Origin: an uncultured Planctomycetia bacterium
Lineage (GTDB): Bacteria; Planctomycetota; UBA1135; GCA-002686595
Length of the DNA stretch: 9,029 nt
Assembly (NCBI GenBank): GCA_938003765.1
Contig: CALKYE010000053.1
Coordinates: 1-9,029, forward strand
Direction: 5' to 3'
Position numbers and translations under genes: made by a program. The notes under the pieces are model-generated. The model was not told the DNA's origin and did no database searches. It saw only the letters and a program-made list of their open reading frames with translations. Positions 1-6,601 of this stretch are shown here, one piece after another; position 1 is the stretch's first letter; every line of letters begins with the position of its first letter.

Positions 1-62
1 AGACGTAGACAGCGCCGGAGTTGCAGTTCGAGGGGCCGTTGCCGCAGAAGTCGTCGCGCTCG
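1..62 (-). pseudogene. Fragment of a possible beta-propeller/FG-GAP type secreted protein, cut at a putative IS end
   Basis: One minus-strand frame reads Asp-Asp-Phe-Cys-Gly-Asn-Gly, then Asn-Cys-Asn-Ser-Gly-Ala-Val-Tyr-Val, and runs off the left edge. The 'SGAVYV' ending after a Gly/Asn-rich turn resembles the beginning of a strand in integrin-like FG-GAP repeats. The frame stays open to the right, but past position 62 it enters a tandem motif that looks like an insertion-sequence end, and the residues encoded there look unlike a folded protein. I infer a gene whose 5' part was replaced or displaced. Only about 20 codons are visible, so the family assignment is weak; it could also be spurious frame openness in GC-rich DNA. 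Confidence 0.3.
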
Positions 63-107
63 GTGTCACCTATGTGCCCGGTCAGAAGTGTTACCCATGT
101 CCCCGGT
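63..107. repeat. Two tandem 20-bp motifs resembling an insertion-sequence end (IS481-like)
   Basis: gtgtcacctatgtgcccggt (63-82) and gtgttacccatgtccccggt (88-107) match at 17 of 20 positions and are separated by 5 bases, a 25-base period. Tandem TGTYACC-ATGT-CCCGG motifs of this kind are, from memory, typical of the ends of IS481-like elements. No transposase is visible in the roughly 320 bases between this motif and the protease gene, so if it is an IS end it is a solo or eroded one, or the element's body was deleted. The family name is inferred, not demonstrated. Confidence 0.45.
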
Positions 108-346
108 TGCAAACTCTCCTTGCGGCAAGAAGCGCAGTAGGGAAGGAGCTGCGGAGTCGAGCGGAAGGACTCGGACCGCGCGCGCCGCGTACACCGTCTC
201 CGTGGCGTTGAAGCTGCCCCGGTGCGAGCGACTCGTGTCGACGCTACTCCATCGAGCTCAAACGGGATAGGCGCCGACGGCTGCGCCTCGCGATCCCCGC
301 GATGGGGACTCCCCTTTCGACGCGCGCGACCAAACTGCCAACACGA
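108..346. other. Non-coding stretch between the IS-like motif and the protease terminator
   Basis: No convincing gene is seen on either strand. A minus-strand frame is open from about position 256 and closes inside the tandem motif at 70-68, with no start codon and no recognisable domain; it could be a decayed end of an inserted element. A weak 6-bp stem (ctcctt near 116-121 with aaggag at 143-148) is present but unremarkable. The short plus-strand frames here look like ordinary GC-rich open frames. Confidence 0.4.
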
Positions 347-385
347 CCGCGGGGGCAGATCGCTTGTTGCGAACTGCCCCCGCGG
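347..385 (-). terminator. Strong hairpin terminator downstream of the S8 protease gene
   Basis: A perfect 12-bp inverted repeat, ccgcgggggcag (347-358) and ctgcccccgcgg (374-385), is followed inward by one mismatch and four more pairs (tcgc 360-363 with gcga 369-372), closing on a 5-base loop. It lies 47 bases past the protease stop codon. On the minus strand the bases after the stem (tcgtgttggcagtttgg) are only moderately T-rich, so the uridine tract is poor. The stem is still the strongest in the window, and its position fits the 3' end of the protease transcript. Confidence 0.6.
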
Positions 386-432
386 ATCACGAAGACATCG
401 ACGCCGACGACGAGTCGGCGACTGCGAACGGG

Positions 433-861
433 TCAGGGTTGAACCGTGAACTCGAGTCCGTCGCTGAGGTTGGTCGTGCCCGGCGCCGGCGGATCGCGGA
501 ACCAGGCTTGAGCGTTGATCACGTCGCCCGCGGAGAACGGGCTGCCGAGCGCGCCCGGATTGCCGGCGACGTAGGCGCTCCAGTCGAGGCTCAGCGCGCC
601 GTTGCAAAGACCCGCATTGCCGCCCGAGCTGAGCGTGCCCATGCGCTGCACCGGAGTCTTGACGCACAGGAAGCTGCCGCTGCCCGGGCCCCAGCTCGCG
701 CTGTTCCGACCGCTCACTCCGTAGAACAGGATGCCCTGCTTGGCGCCTTCGACGTTGTTCGCGGTGATCGTGAAGCCGTTCGGGGCGCCGGCGACTGCGA
801 CTCCGCTCGTCGACATCGTCGCCTGACAGAAGTTCGTCGTCAGTCCAGCCGTGCAGTAGTT
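433..861 (-). other. C-terminal four-cysteine domain of the protease (copy A of shared module)
   Basis: Residues 690-831 of the protease follow a Gly5 linker. Landmarks are YCT (691-693), Cys701, FYGVSGR (735-741), Cys755 in CVKTPVQR, Cys775 followed by NGALSLD, QAWFRDP (807-813), and a terminus of LEFTVQP. It aligns almost without gaps to residues 709-849 of the upstream propeller protein. Fold and function are unknown to me; the position after a flexible linker and exactly at the C-terminus suggests an independently folding attachment or sorting module, which is an inference. Confidence 0.8.
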
Positions 862-2928
862 GATCGGGTTCGAGCTGCCGCCGCCGCCGCCGCTGACGAC
901 GTCGCCGGTGATGCACAGGCCGTAGCCCTGACCGGACTGCGGGATGTTCGTGCCGATGACCTCGACGGTCCACGTGCCGACCGTCGGCGAGTTGAGCGCC
1001 ACGCGCTCGACGTTGTTCTTCGCGTCAGCCGATCCGCCGGTGTTCGAAACGCCGCTAGCGAACACGTTGCCGAGGTAGATCGTTCCGGCCGGCGACGTGA
1101 CGCGCAGGTCGAGGTTGTTGATCACCGGATTGGCGGCGTTGACCGTGCCCGGCGCGTCGTGGAACGCGAGCGTGATCTCGAGCGGGACCGCGCTGGTGAC
1201 GACCGTGAACTGCATCGACGTGCTCTGCCCGGTGCTGAGACCTTGGGCGCGCCGCACGTCTTCGACGATCATCTTGCTCTGGTCGCCAGTGAAGTGCAGC
1301 GACTGGTCGAGCAGCAGCCGTCCCCAGCCCTCTTGATTGCTCGGGAAGCCGCTGATGCCGGTCATGTCCGACGTGCAGTTGACCATCACGGCCTTCACGA
1401 GCGCGCCCGTCGGCGTGAACGCATCACCGGGCACTGCAGCGCCCGACGGATAGAAACCGTCCATGAAGTACTGACGGACGAGCGCCGCGGCGCCCGAAGC
1501 CAGCGGGCAGGCCATGCTCGTGCCGGTCAGACTGTTCGTGCTGCACGAACTCGTTCCCGCGGAGACGATGCTGCAGCCGGGCGCGAACACCTCGGGCTTG
1601 CGGCGCCCGTCAGCGGTCGGCCCTGCGCCGCCCGAGCAGAAGCTGTTGCCGCCCGAGCCGTTCTGCGAGGCGCCGACGGCGAGCAGGTTCTTGGCGTTCT
1701 CGGGGTTCCGGAGCGACGAGGTGTTGGTCACCGCGAAGAGCACGAGGTTGTCCTCGTTGTTCCACGAGAACGAGTCGACCGTGGTGCACAGCGAGTCGTA
1801 CGAGGTCGTGCCGTCGTTGCCCCACGAGTTGGTGTGGATGCGCGCGCCGTTGTTGCGGTGCGTGGCGAGCGTCGTGCTCAGGCCGCTGGTCGTGCCCGTG
1901 TGCGCGAGCTTGGCCATGTACGCCATGCCCCGGTTGGAGGTCGAACCGTTGACGGGCTGCGAGTCGCCGACCGCCGATCCCGCGGTGTGCGTTCCGTGCG
2001 AGCTCGAGCCCGAGCCGCCGACGAACACCAACTTGCGGTGCGTGGGACCGACCGGCGCGCCGCTGGGGTCGGAGAAGTAGCACGAGCCGATGGAGACCGA
2101 GCTGTCGACGTGGCCGATGACCTGGCCCTCGCCGTGGAGCCCCTGGTCCCACACGCGACGGCTGAGGTTGACGAAGGTCTGGACCGCCCACGTCGCGTTG
2201 TTGTTGCGCGTGGTGTAGACGCCTTCAGGCTCGATCCACTGCACGTCGCGCGCATGGGCGAGAGCGCGCGCTTGCTTGGCCGTGCCTTCCGCGATGACCA
2301 CCCAGCGCCCAGTCTCCTCGTCGCCCTCGACGGCTCGCAGTCCGAGCTCGGCAAGTTGCGCGTCGAGCGTGGCGCGCTCGACGCCTTGGAACGCGGTCAC
2401 CACGAGCCGCAGCGGAACGTCGTCGTACTGGGCCTGCTCGCTCGCGAGGCGCAGACGTTCGTCGAGGCGGTAGGCGGGGTGGAACTCGCCGGTCCAGAGG
2501 GTCTCAGCCTGCTCGCCGAGGGTGGCGCGCTGCTCGGTCGTGCCGCGCGCGATGAAGGCGTGGTTGGGGATGTAGTCGAGCAGTTCGACGCCGAGCTCGG
2601 CGGCGCGGAGGCGGTGCTCCTCGCCGACCGGGCCCTGGAACTGAACGAGGAAGTAGCTGCGCTCGTCGGGCCGGGCCGGCGAGGCGGAAAGGTCTTCCGG
2701 CAGCGTGGGCAGTTCGCCCGAAGTGTCGAACTCGGCGTACTTGAGCGACAGCCAGCGCGGGTGGCTGGCCAGCGCGTTGGCTTCCTCGAAGCTCAATCGC
2801 AGCTCGGTCGTTTCGGGCAGGGGCGGGTTGCTGCCGCTGAGGACTTCGCCGACCTGGGCGCCGGCCAGGCTGGCGCACACACCGACCGCCAGGGCGCAAA
2901 ACGATGAACGCAATTGATTGGATCGCAT
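433..2928 (-). CDS. Secreted subtilisin-family (S8, KP-43-like) serine protease with C-terminal Cys-rich domain
   Basis: An 831-residue exported endopeptidase. Residues 1-24 form a signal peptide ending in Ala-Gly-Ala before Gln25. Residues ~90-235 look like a long propeptide. The catalytic domain (~250-545) shows Asp275 (VIGHVDSS), His311 (HGTHTAGS) and Ser471 (GTSMACP). ARIHTNSWG (362-370) and NQEGWGRLLLDQSL (531-544) match the Bacillus KP-43 type, as does the following beta-sandwich domain (~550-678; NNLDLRVTSPAGT, KNNVERV). A Gly/Ser linker (679-687) leads to a Cys-rich domain (690-831) shared with the neighbouring propeller protein. The usual 'AGN' carrying the oxyanion Asn reads Val-Thr-Asn402. 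Seven cysteines in and near the catalytic domain suggest disulfides. I chose the Met at 2928 because the signal peptide follows it directly; an upstream in-frame ATG at 3036 would add 36 unlikely residues. The ribosome binding site is weak. Substrate unknown. Confidence 0.9.
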   Translation of the reverse strand: MRSNQLRSSFCALAVGVCASLAGAQVGEVLSGSNPPLPETTELRLSFEEANALASHPRWLSLKYAEFDTSGELPTLPEDLSASPARPDERSYFLVQFQGPVGEEHRLRAAELGVELLDYIPNHAFIARGTTEQRATLGEQAETLWTGEFHPAYRLDERLRLASEQAQYDDVPLRLVVTAFQGVERATLDAQLAELGLRAVEGDEETGRWVVIAEGTAKQARALAHARDVQWIEPEGVYTTRNNNATWAVQTFVNLSRRVWDQGLHGEGQVIGHVDSSVSIGSCYFSDPSGAPVGPTHRKLVFVGGSGSSSHGTHTAGSAVGDSQPVNGSTSNRGMAYMAKLAHTGTTSGLSTTLATHRNNGARIHTNSWGNDGTTSYDSLCTTVDSFSWNNEDNLVLFAVTNTSSLRNPENAKNLLAVGASQNGSGGNSFCSGGAGPTADGRRKPEVFAPGCSIVSAGTSSCSTNSLTGTSMACPLASGAAALVRQYFMDGFYPSGAAVPGDAFTPTGALVKAVMVNCTSDMTGISGFPSNQEGWGRLLLDQSLHFTGDQSKMIVEDVRRAQGLSTGQSTSMQFTVVTSAVPLEITLAFHDAPGTVNAANPVINNLDLRVTSPAGTIYLGNVFASGVSNTGGSADAKNNVERVALNSPTVGTWTVEVIGTNIPQSGQGYGLCITGDVVSGGGGGSSNPINYCTAGLTTNFCQATMSTSGVAVAGAPNGFTITANNVEGAKQGILFYGVSGRNSASWGPGSGSFLCVKTPVQRMGTLSSGGNAGLCNGALSLDWSAYVAGNPGALGSPFSAGDVINAQAWFRDPPAPGTTNLSDGLEFTVQP
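870..895 (-). repeat. GGC codon run encoding the Gly/Ser linker
   Basis: Five consecutive GGC codons flanked by AGC on both sides encode Ser-Gly5-Ser (679-685), followed by another Ser. This trinucleotide run separates the beta-sandwich domain from the C-terminal Cys-rich domain and could vary in length by slippage, changing linker length by whole residues without shifting the frame. Confidence 0.7.
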
Positions 2929-3147
2929 GAACTTGAGCTTCGCTTGGGGGCCTTCGACGCCGCGCGCGGGGCCAGATGGGCTTTGGCGCAGGCTGGAGCG
3001 CCCCCCGCGAGCCGATTGCTGCCCATCGGGAGGCACTACATGGACGCAGCCGAGCGCCGCGGGGTTCTGCCCGATCCGCGGCTCTCGCTTTGCGCTCCCC
3101 AGTCAACTCTACCCCTGCTTTGAAAGCTGGGGGGAGTGAGGGGATCG

Positions 3148-3177
3148 CCACCGACGCCGACGGACTCGGGTCGGTGG
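3148..3177. repeat. Inverted repeat with 8-bp perfect stem
   Basis: ccaccgac (3148-3155) pairs with gtcggtgg (3170-3177). Inside, after an unpaired base, ccga (3157-3160) pairs with tcgg (3166-3169) around a 5-base loop, giving a two-part hairpin. It lies about 220 bases upstream of the protease start codon, so it could sit in a leader or be a regulator site. No function can be assigned. Confidence 0.35.
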
Positions 3178-3484
3178 TGGCGGCGCCTCCGGCGACGTCG
3201 CGACGCCACACCTGGTGGATCCCGGCGTCGCCCGGGCGCGCTCCCCTCCGCGCCTCAGGTTGGCGGCGGATCGTCCGCCCGGAACCGTTGGAGCAGGCTG
3301 CGTCGAGGGTGGCGGCAGGAAGGGCCGAGTCGGACGTGCGTTGGTGATCCACACGCTGGTCGCGACTGGGCCGTCGCGGGCGGCTGCGCGCGGCTGGCCG
3401 CGACTGCGAGCGCGGGAAGTTGCGAGCTTCACCAAAACCCGCGAGCGCGCCGTGCCGCCGGCACGCAGGTGGCCACGGATGCAG

Positions 3485-3525
3485 CGAGGCTCGAGCTCGC
3501 GCACTCGGCGCAGGCTCGAGCCTCG
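3485..3525 (-). terminator. Long perfect hairpin downstream of the propeller gene, candidate terminator
   Basis: cgaggctcgagc (3485-3496) and gctcgagcctcg (3514-3525) form a perfect 12-bp stem; inside the loop a second small stem (gcgc 3499-3502 with gcgc 3508-3511) is possible. It lies about 110 bases past the propeller-protein stop codon. No T-run follows on the minus strand, so a classical Rho-independent terminator is not shown; it may be a bidirectional barrier, a transcript-stabilising stem or a protein-binding palindrome. Confidence 0.4.
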
Positions 3526-3593
3526 TTGTCGGCTGGCGGCCGCGTCAGCGACGCACCAACTTCTGATGGCGACGCTCGTGCGGTCGTCTGAAC

Positions 3594-3627
3594 GCGGCGA
3601 GTGACGTGTCTTGCGACGCTTCGCCGC
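3594..3627 (-). repeat. Short inverted repeat just after the propeller-gene stop codon
   Basis: gcggcga (3594-3600) and tcgccgc (3621-3627) form a perfect 7-bp stem with a 20-base loop, starting 9 bases past the stop codon. The stem is short and the loop large, and no T-tract follows, so it is a weak terminator candidate at best; the longer stem at 3485-3525 is better. Confidence 0.25.
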
Positions 3628-3636
3628 ACGGTTCCG

Positions 3637-4062
3637 TCACGGAGTCCACTGGAACTCCAGTGCGTTGGACGGCGCGGTCGTCTTGGCGGCGGAAGGTTCG
3701 CGCAACCAGGCCTGCAGATTGAACGTCTGTCCCACTGCGATCGGTTGACCGAGCGCGCTCGGGTGCGCGGAGAGCCAGTCGAGGAAGTCCAGCGACAACG
3801 CGCCGTCACACTGCCCGGCGGTTCCGCCGCTGAACTGCAACTCCGTGCGTTGGATCGGAGACTTCACGCACATGTACCCGTTCGTACCTGCCCACGGCAC
3901 TGCGACGCGCCCCGAGGTCCCGTAGAACATCATGCCCGCGCGTTGACCATCAGCGCCTCCGACTCGAACCGTGAAGTCGGTGGCGTTGGAGATCGAGGGG
4001 CTCCCGCTGCTCGTCATCCTGGGGGAGCAGCCCTGCGTGGATGCGCTCGGAGTGCAGTAGGC
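3637..4062 (-). other. C-terminal four-cysteine domain of the propeller protein (copy B of shared module)
   Basis: Residues 709-849: YCT (710-712), Cys720, FYGTSGR (754-760), Cys773 in CVKSPIQR, Cys793 followed by DGALSLD, QAWLREP (825-831), and a terminus of LEFQWTP. Hand alignment with the protease's C-terminus needs one single-residue gap and gives about 40% identity, with all four cysteines matched. The preceding propeller and protease domains are unrelated, so this is a mobile domain rather than whole-gene duplication. Confidence 0.8.
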
Positions 4063-6186
4063 CTGGAGCGCGATCGGCTCTCGCCGCGTGTGGACGAGCA
4101 GCTTGGCCGGAGCAGGGTAGCTGCTCCAGGCGATGACCTCGTCGCGATTATCACCGTCGAGGTCCGCGAAAGCGGCGATCGTCCCGCCGGTCGCGAATCG
4201 ACCCACCAATTCGAAGCCAACGGTGGCCGGGCGGTACTCCACGAGCCCCCCACCGTTCAAGAGCAGCTCCAACCGTCCGTCGCCATCCGTGTCTCCCATC
4301 GACCTCGATGCCACGGGGGAGGAGAGCGACGAACTCAGTCGCGGAGGCTCGGTGTCGACGCGAGCCATCAGATTGCCGCTGCCGTCGCCTCGGCAAACGC
4401 TGATGAACTGGTTGAAGTATCCGCCGGAGCTGGCGATGACATCCGTGTGGCTATCGCCGTCGACGTCCACGACGATCAGGTCGCTGCCGGAGCCAGGTAG
4501 CGCGAAGGTCGTGGGCGGTGCGAAGACCCCGCTGGAGCTGCCGAGGTGGATCTCGATCTGATGGGGGCTCTCCCGTCGAAGGATCAGGTCCGCGATTCCG
4601 TCGCCGTTCATGTCGGCGGGGCGCACCGCCGACGCCCCAGGAAGCGATGAGTGCAACGAGAACACACCGGCCCCGTCGTTTTCGTAGATCGCGATTGCGG
4701 TGTATCCCAATCGGATGACGAGGTCCCGATCGCCGTCCCCATCGACGTCCCCGTGCCCGATGTAGTCACCGCCACCCGGAGTAACTTGGAACGACGTGAA
4801 CCCGAAGATTGGCGTTGGCAGGCCGGTGCCAAGTGCCACCCGCAGATAGCCCCCTGTCACGACGGCGTTGTCCAGAATGCCGTCGCCGTTGAAGTCAGCG
4901 AACGTCGCGTCGCGACCTTGGATGAATTGAGTCAGCTCGGTCAGGTTGCCGAGCCCATCGTTCAATCGAATCCCACCGTTGTTCTGGAGGCCCAGAGTTG
5001 TGATGTCTACGTCCCCATCCTGATCCAGGTCGAATGGAAGCAGCGTCAACACTTGGTGGCCAGCACTCCAAACCCGAGGCAGCACGAAGCCGCCGACTCC
5101 ATCGCCCCGCAGCACTTCACCGGAGGCTGAGACCAGGTCGATCCGGCCGTCGCCATCGAAGTCGACGGCCGAAGGTCGCCACATCGGCCACGGGACGTTG
5201 GAGGGGGTGGAGAGCGATCCCGAATGCAAGCCACGGAAGATGGTCGCATCTCCGTTTCCGTACGGGCTCTCGGCCACCAGGTCGATGGCGCCATCGAGGT
5301 CCACATCGACGAGTTGCGGCGTCGCGACGGGTCGGCCAGCGTTGTGCGTGATGGGTGCGCTGAACGAGTTGGGTCCGATGCCGCGCAGCTCGTACACCAG
5401 CGTCGTGGCGTCGCACATGAAGATGTCCAGCCACCCGTCGCCGTCGGTGTCGCGGACGGCCACTCCGCGAGAGCCCACCCCCGAGATCAACTGAGTGACG
5501 ATGGCAAACTGCCCCGAGCCGTCCCCTTGCGCGATCACGAGTCCGTAGGGCGGTTGAAAGTCATAGCCCAGAACGTCGACCCACCCGTCGTGATTGAAGT
5601 CACCGAAGTGGAATGGGCCGCCCAGTGGCGAGGAGAGGCCTGTCTCGGTGAAGCCGCCTCGCCCGTCCCCCAAGATGGTCGTGAGCGCGTAGAGGGGATA
5701 GGTCCTCACGAGCGCGATGTCCAAGTGGCCGTCGTTGTTCACATCGACAACGCCGAAGTTTCGGCACTCGGAGCCACCGCTGAGCGTGATCGGCAGGACC
5801 GTGGCTATACCGCCGACGCCGTCTCCAAGAGCCACCAGCACGGGTGCGACCGCGGATATGGCGACGTTCACGCAGACGACATCCATGTGTCCGTCTTCGT
5901 TGATGTCCCCGAAGTCGATCCAAAAGTTGCCGCGGCGGAGTCGTGTGACGTTCGCCGGCGCCATGCGTCCGTCACCTCGATTGGTCTCGATGCGCAGGTC
6001 CAGCGAGTGAATCGAGACCAAGTCGGGATGGCCGTCGCCGTTCATGTCGACCGCGTTGTGGCCATCGTGCGCGTACGACAGGCTCGGGATCGGCACTGGG
6101 AAGGGTGCGAAGGGAGTCTGCCCGAGGGCAGCGTTCACCGTTCCACACAACATGAGGCCGATGAGGCAAGAGTCGCGGCGTCTCAT
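3637..6186 (-). CDS. Exported FG-GAP/VCBS-repeat protein, probable double seven-bladed beta-propeller with C-terminal Cys-rich domain
   Basis: An 849-residue protein with a short signal peptide (MRRRDS..., likely cleavage after Ala-Leu-Gly-Gln23). Fourteen DxDxDGxxD-type calcium-binding loops start at residues 47, 94, 148, 196, 246, 294, 342, 386, 431, 480, 525, 574, 632 and 675, spaced 43-58 residues apart. This is the period of FG-GAP/VCBS blades, and fourteen would build two seven-bladed propellers. The last three loops are degenerate (DGDS, terminal Glu640, DGDN). Residues 709-849 are the same four-cysteine module as in the downstream protease. Such proteins are generally extracellular and used for binding or adhesion; no enzyme motif is visible. 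The start is supported by AAGGAGA eight bases upstream. Third codon positions look visibly less GC-biased than in carB. The specific ligand is unknown. Confidence 0.9.
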   Translation of the reverse strand: MRRRDSCLIGLMLCGTVNAALGQTPFAPFPVPIPSLSYAHDGHNAVDMNGDGHPDLVSIHSLDLRIETNRGDGRMAPANVTRLRRGNFWIDFGDINEDGHMDVVCVNVAISAVAPVLVALGDGVGGIATVLPITLSGGSECRNFGVVDVNNDGHLDIALVRTYPLYALTTILGDGRGGFTETGLSSPLGGPFHFGDFNHDGWVDVLGYDFQPPYGLVIAQGDGSGQFAIVTQLISGVGSRGVAVRDTDGDGWLDIFMCDATTLVYELRGIGPNSFSAPITHNAGRPVATPQLVDVDLDGAIDLVAESPYGNGDATIFRGLHSGSLSTPSNVPWPMWRPSAVDFDGDGRIDLVSASGEVLRGDGVGGFVLPRVWSAGHQVLTLLPFDLDQDGDVDITTLGLQNNGGIRLNDGLGNLTELTQFIQGRDATFADFNGDGILDNAVVTGGYLRVALGTGLPTPIFGFTSFQVTPGGGDYIGHGDVDGDGDRDLVIRLGYTAIAIYENDGAGVFSLHSSLPGASAVRPADMNGDGIADLILRRESPHQIEIHLGSSSGVFAPPTTFALPGSGSDLIVVDVDGDSHTDVIASSGGYFNQFISVCRGDGSGNLMARVDTEPPRLSSSLSSPVASRSMGDTDGDGRLELLLNGGGLVEYRPATVGFELVGRFATGGTIAAFADLDGDNRDEVIAWSSYPAPAKLLVHTRREPIALQAYCTPSASTQGCSPRMTSSGSPSISNATDFTVRVGGADGQRAGMMFYGTSGRVAVPWAGTNGYMCVKSPIQRTELQFSGGTAGQCDGALSLDFLDWLSAHPSALGQPIAVGQTFNLQAWLREPSAAKTTAPSNALEFQWTP

Positions 6187-6194
6187 GAGAATGA

Positions 6195-6201
6195 TCTCCT
6201 T
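6195..6201 (-). promoter_or_regulatory. Ribosome binding site of the propeller-protein gene
   Basis: On the minus strand AAGGAGA ends eight bases before the ATG at 6186. This near-consensus Shine-Dalgarno sequence at ideal spacing fixes the start codon, and the signal peptide begins directly after it. Confidence 0.75.
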
Positions 6202-6530
6202 GAGTTCTTCTGTATCGAACGTGCGGCGGCCTGCGAGTCGCCGATCGGACGCGGTAGACCTCGACCCATCGCGAGTTACTCAGCGCGTCGAGCTTTCTCG
6301 CAATGCGCGTCTCGAAGACGTGGTGAGTCCTAAGGCTGCGCGAAGCGGAGACTCTCATCGAGCATGCATCGTGCTCGGGTCCGCGCCACTCAGTCTGCCG
6401 ACGTGGTGGTTCACGTCGCACGCGGCGTGCGCATCGCTCGTCTTCGACGACGCCGCAAACGGCGCACGGAAATCGCCAGCGATGCTCCGCGCGTGAGAAC
6501 TCCAGAGCTCATCGCTGAGCCGATCACCGC

Positions 6531-6555
6531 GCTCGCTCTTCGATCTCGAGCGAGC
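6531..6555 (-). terminator. Second hairpin downstream of carB
   Basis: gctcgctc (6531-6538) and gagcgagc (6548-6555) form a perfect 8-bp stem with a 9-base loop, beginning 46 bases past the carB stop codon and directly following the first hairpin. There is no T-tract on the minus strand. It is probably part of the carB 3' end together with its neighbour. Confidence 0.35.
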
Positions 6556-6561
6556 TCGCCA

Positions 6562-6590
6562 CGCGCGGACCCCTCGAGCGGGCCCGCGCG
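6562..6590 (-). terminator. GC-rich hairpin immediately downstream of carB
   Basis: cgcgcgg (6562-6568) pairs with ccgcgcg (6584-6590); after one mismatch three more G-C pairs close a 7-base loop. It begins 11 bases past the carB stop codon, the usual place for a terminator, but the bases beyond it on the minus strand are not T-rich. I read it as a candidate terminator or a 3'-end protecting stem. Confidence 0.45.
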
Positions 6591-6601
6591 TTCGCCGTGC
6601 T

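Larger units (their letters stand above)
2929..3636. other. 708-base intergenic region with several inverted repeats and no identified gene
   Basis: The gap lies between the propeller gene's stop and the protease gene's start, both on the minus strand. It must contain the protease promoter, but I see no convincing -35/-10 pair: a TTGACT-like hexamer (minus strand, 3106-3101) lacks a matching -10. Open frames of 120-150 codons exist on both strands, but they overlap one another, are rich in Arg/Ala/Pro/Ser, have no good ribosome binding sites and resemble no family I know, so I read them as chance frames in GC-rich DNA. Notable structures are the stems at 3148-3177, 3485-3525 and 3594-3627. 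The size would also allow a small RNA or leader. Confidence 0.5.
6187..6601. other. 415-base intergenic region between carB and the propeller gene
   Basis: No gene is evident here; overlapping open frames on both strands look like chance frames. From the carB side it holds two adjacent GC-rich hairpins (6562-6590 and 6531-6555), and further on an 8-bp inverted repeat (cagcgatg 6477-6484 with catcgctg 6510-6517) and a small stem (cgagca 6359-6364 with tgctcg 6372-6377). It ends with a good ribosome binding site. The propeller gene's promoter must be here or read through from carB; I see no convincing sigma-70 hexamer pair. Confidence 0.5.

Noticed and set aside
364..2907. An 847-residue plus-strand open frame almost completely antisense to the protease gene
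   Set aside because: It is rich in Arg, Ala, Val, Asp and Glu without any domain, and it lies opposite a gene with clear catalytic motifs and a signal peptide. Long antisense frames are expected opposite GC3-rich genes.
2929..3036. The upstream in-frame ATG at 3036 as start of the protease
   Set aside because: It would place 36 Gly/Pro/Arg/Ser-rich residues before a standard signal peptide; starting at 2928 gives a normal exported protein.
3109..3604. Overlapping open frames of 120-150 codons on both strands in the 708-base gap
   Set aside because: They overlap each other in several frames, are of Arg/Ala/Pro/Ser-rich composition, and have no ribosome binding site or family resemblance. They are best explained as chance frames in GC-rich DNA.
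433..6186. A dedicated protease-plus-adhesin operon or defence system
   Set aside because: The two genes are 708 bases apart with stem-loops between them and share only a C-terminal module; nothing else suggests a two-component system.
5224..6333. A 369-residue plus-strand open frame antisense to the propeller gene
   Set aside because: It mirrors the repeated Asp/Gly codons of the real gene, has no recognisable domain or ribosome binding site, and runs past the real gene's start into the gap by chance.
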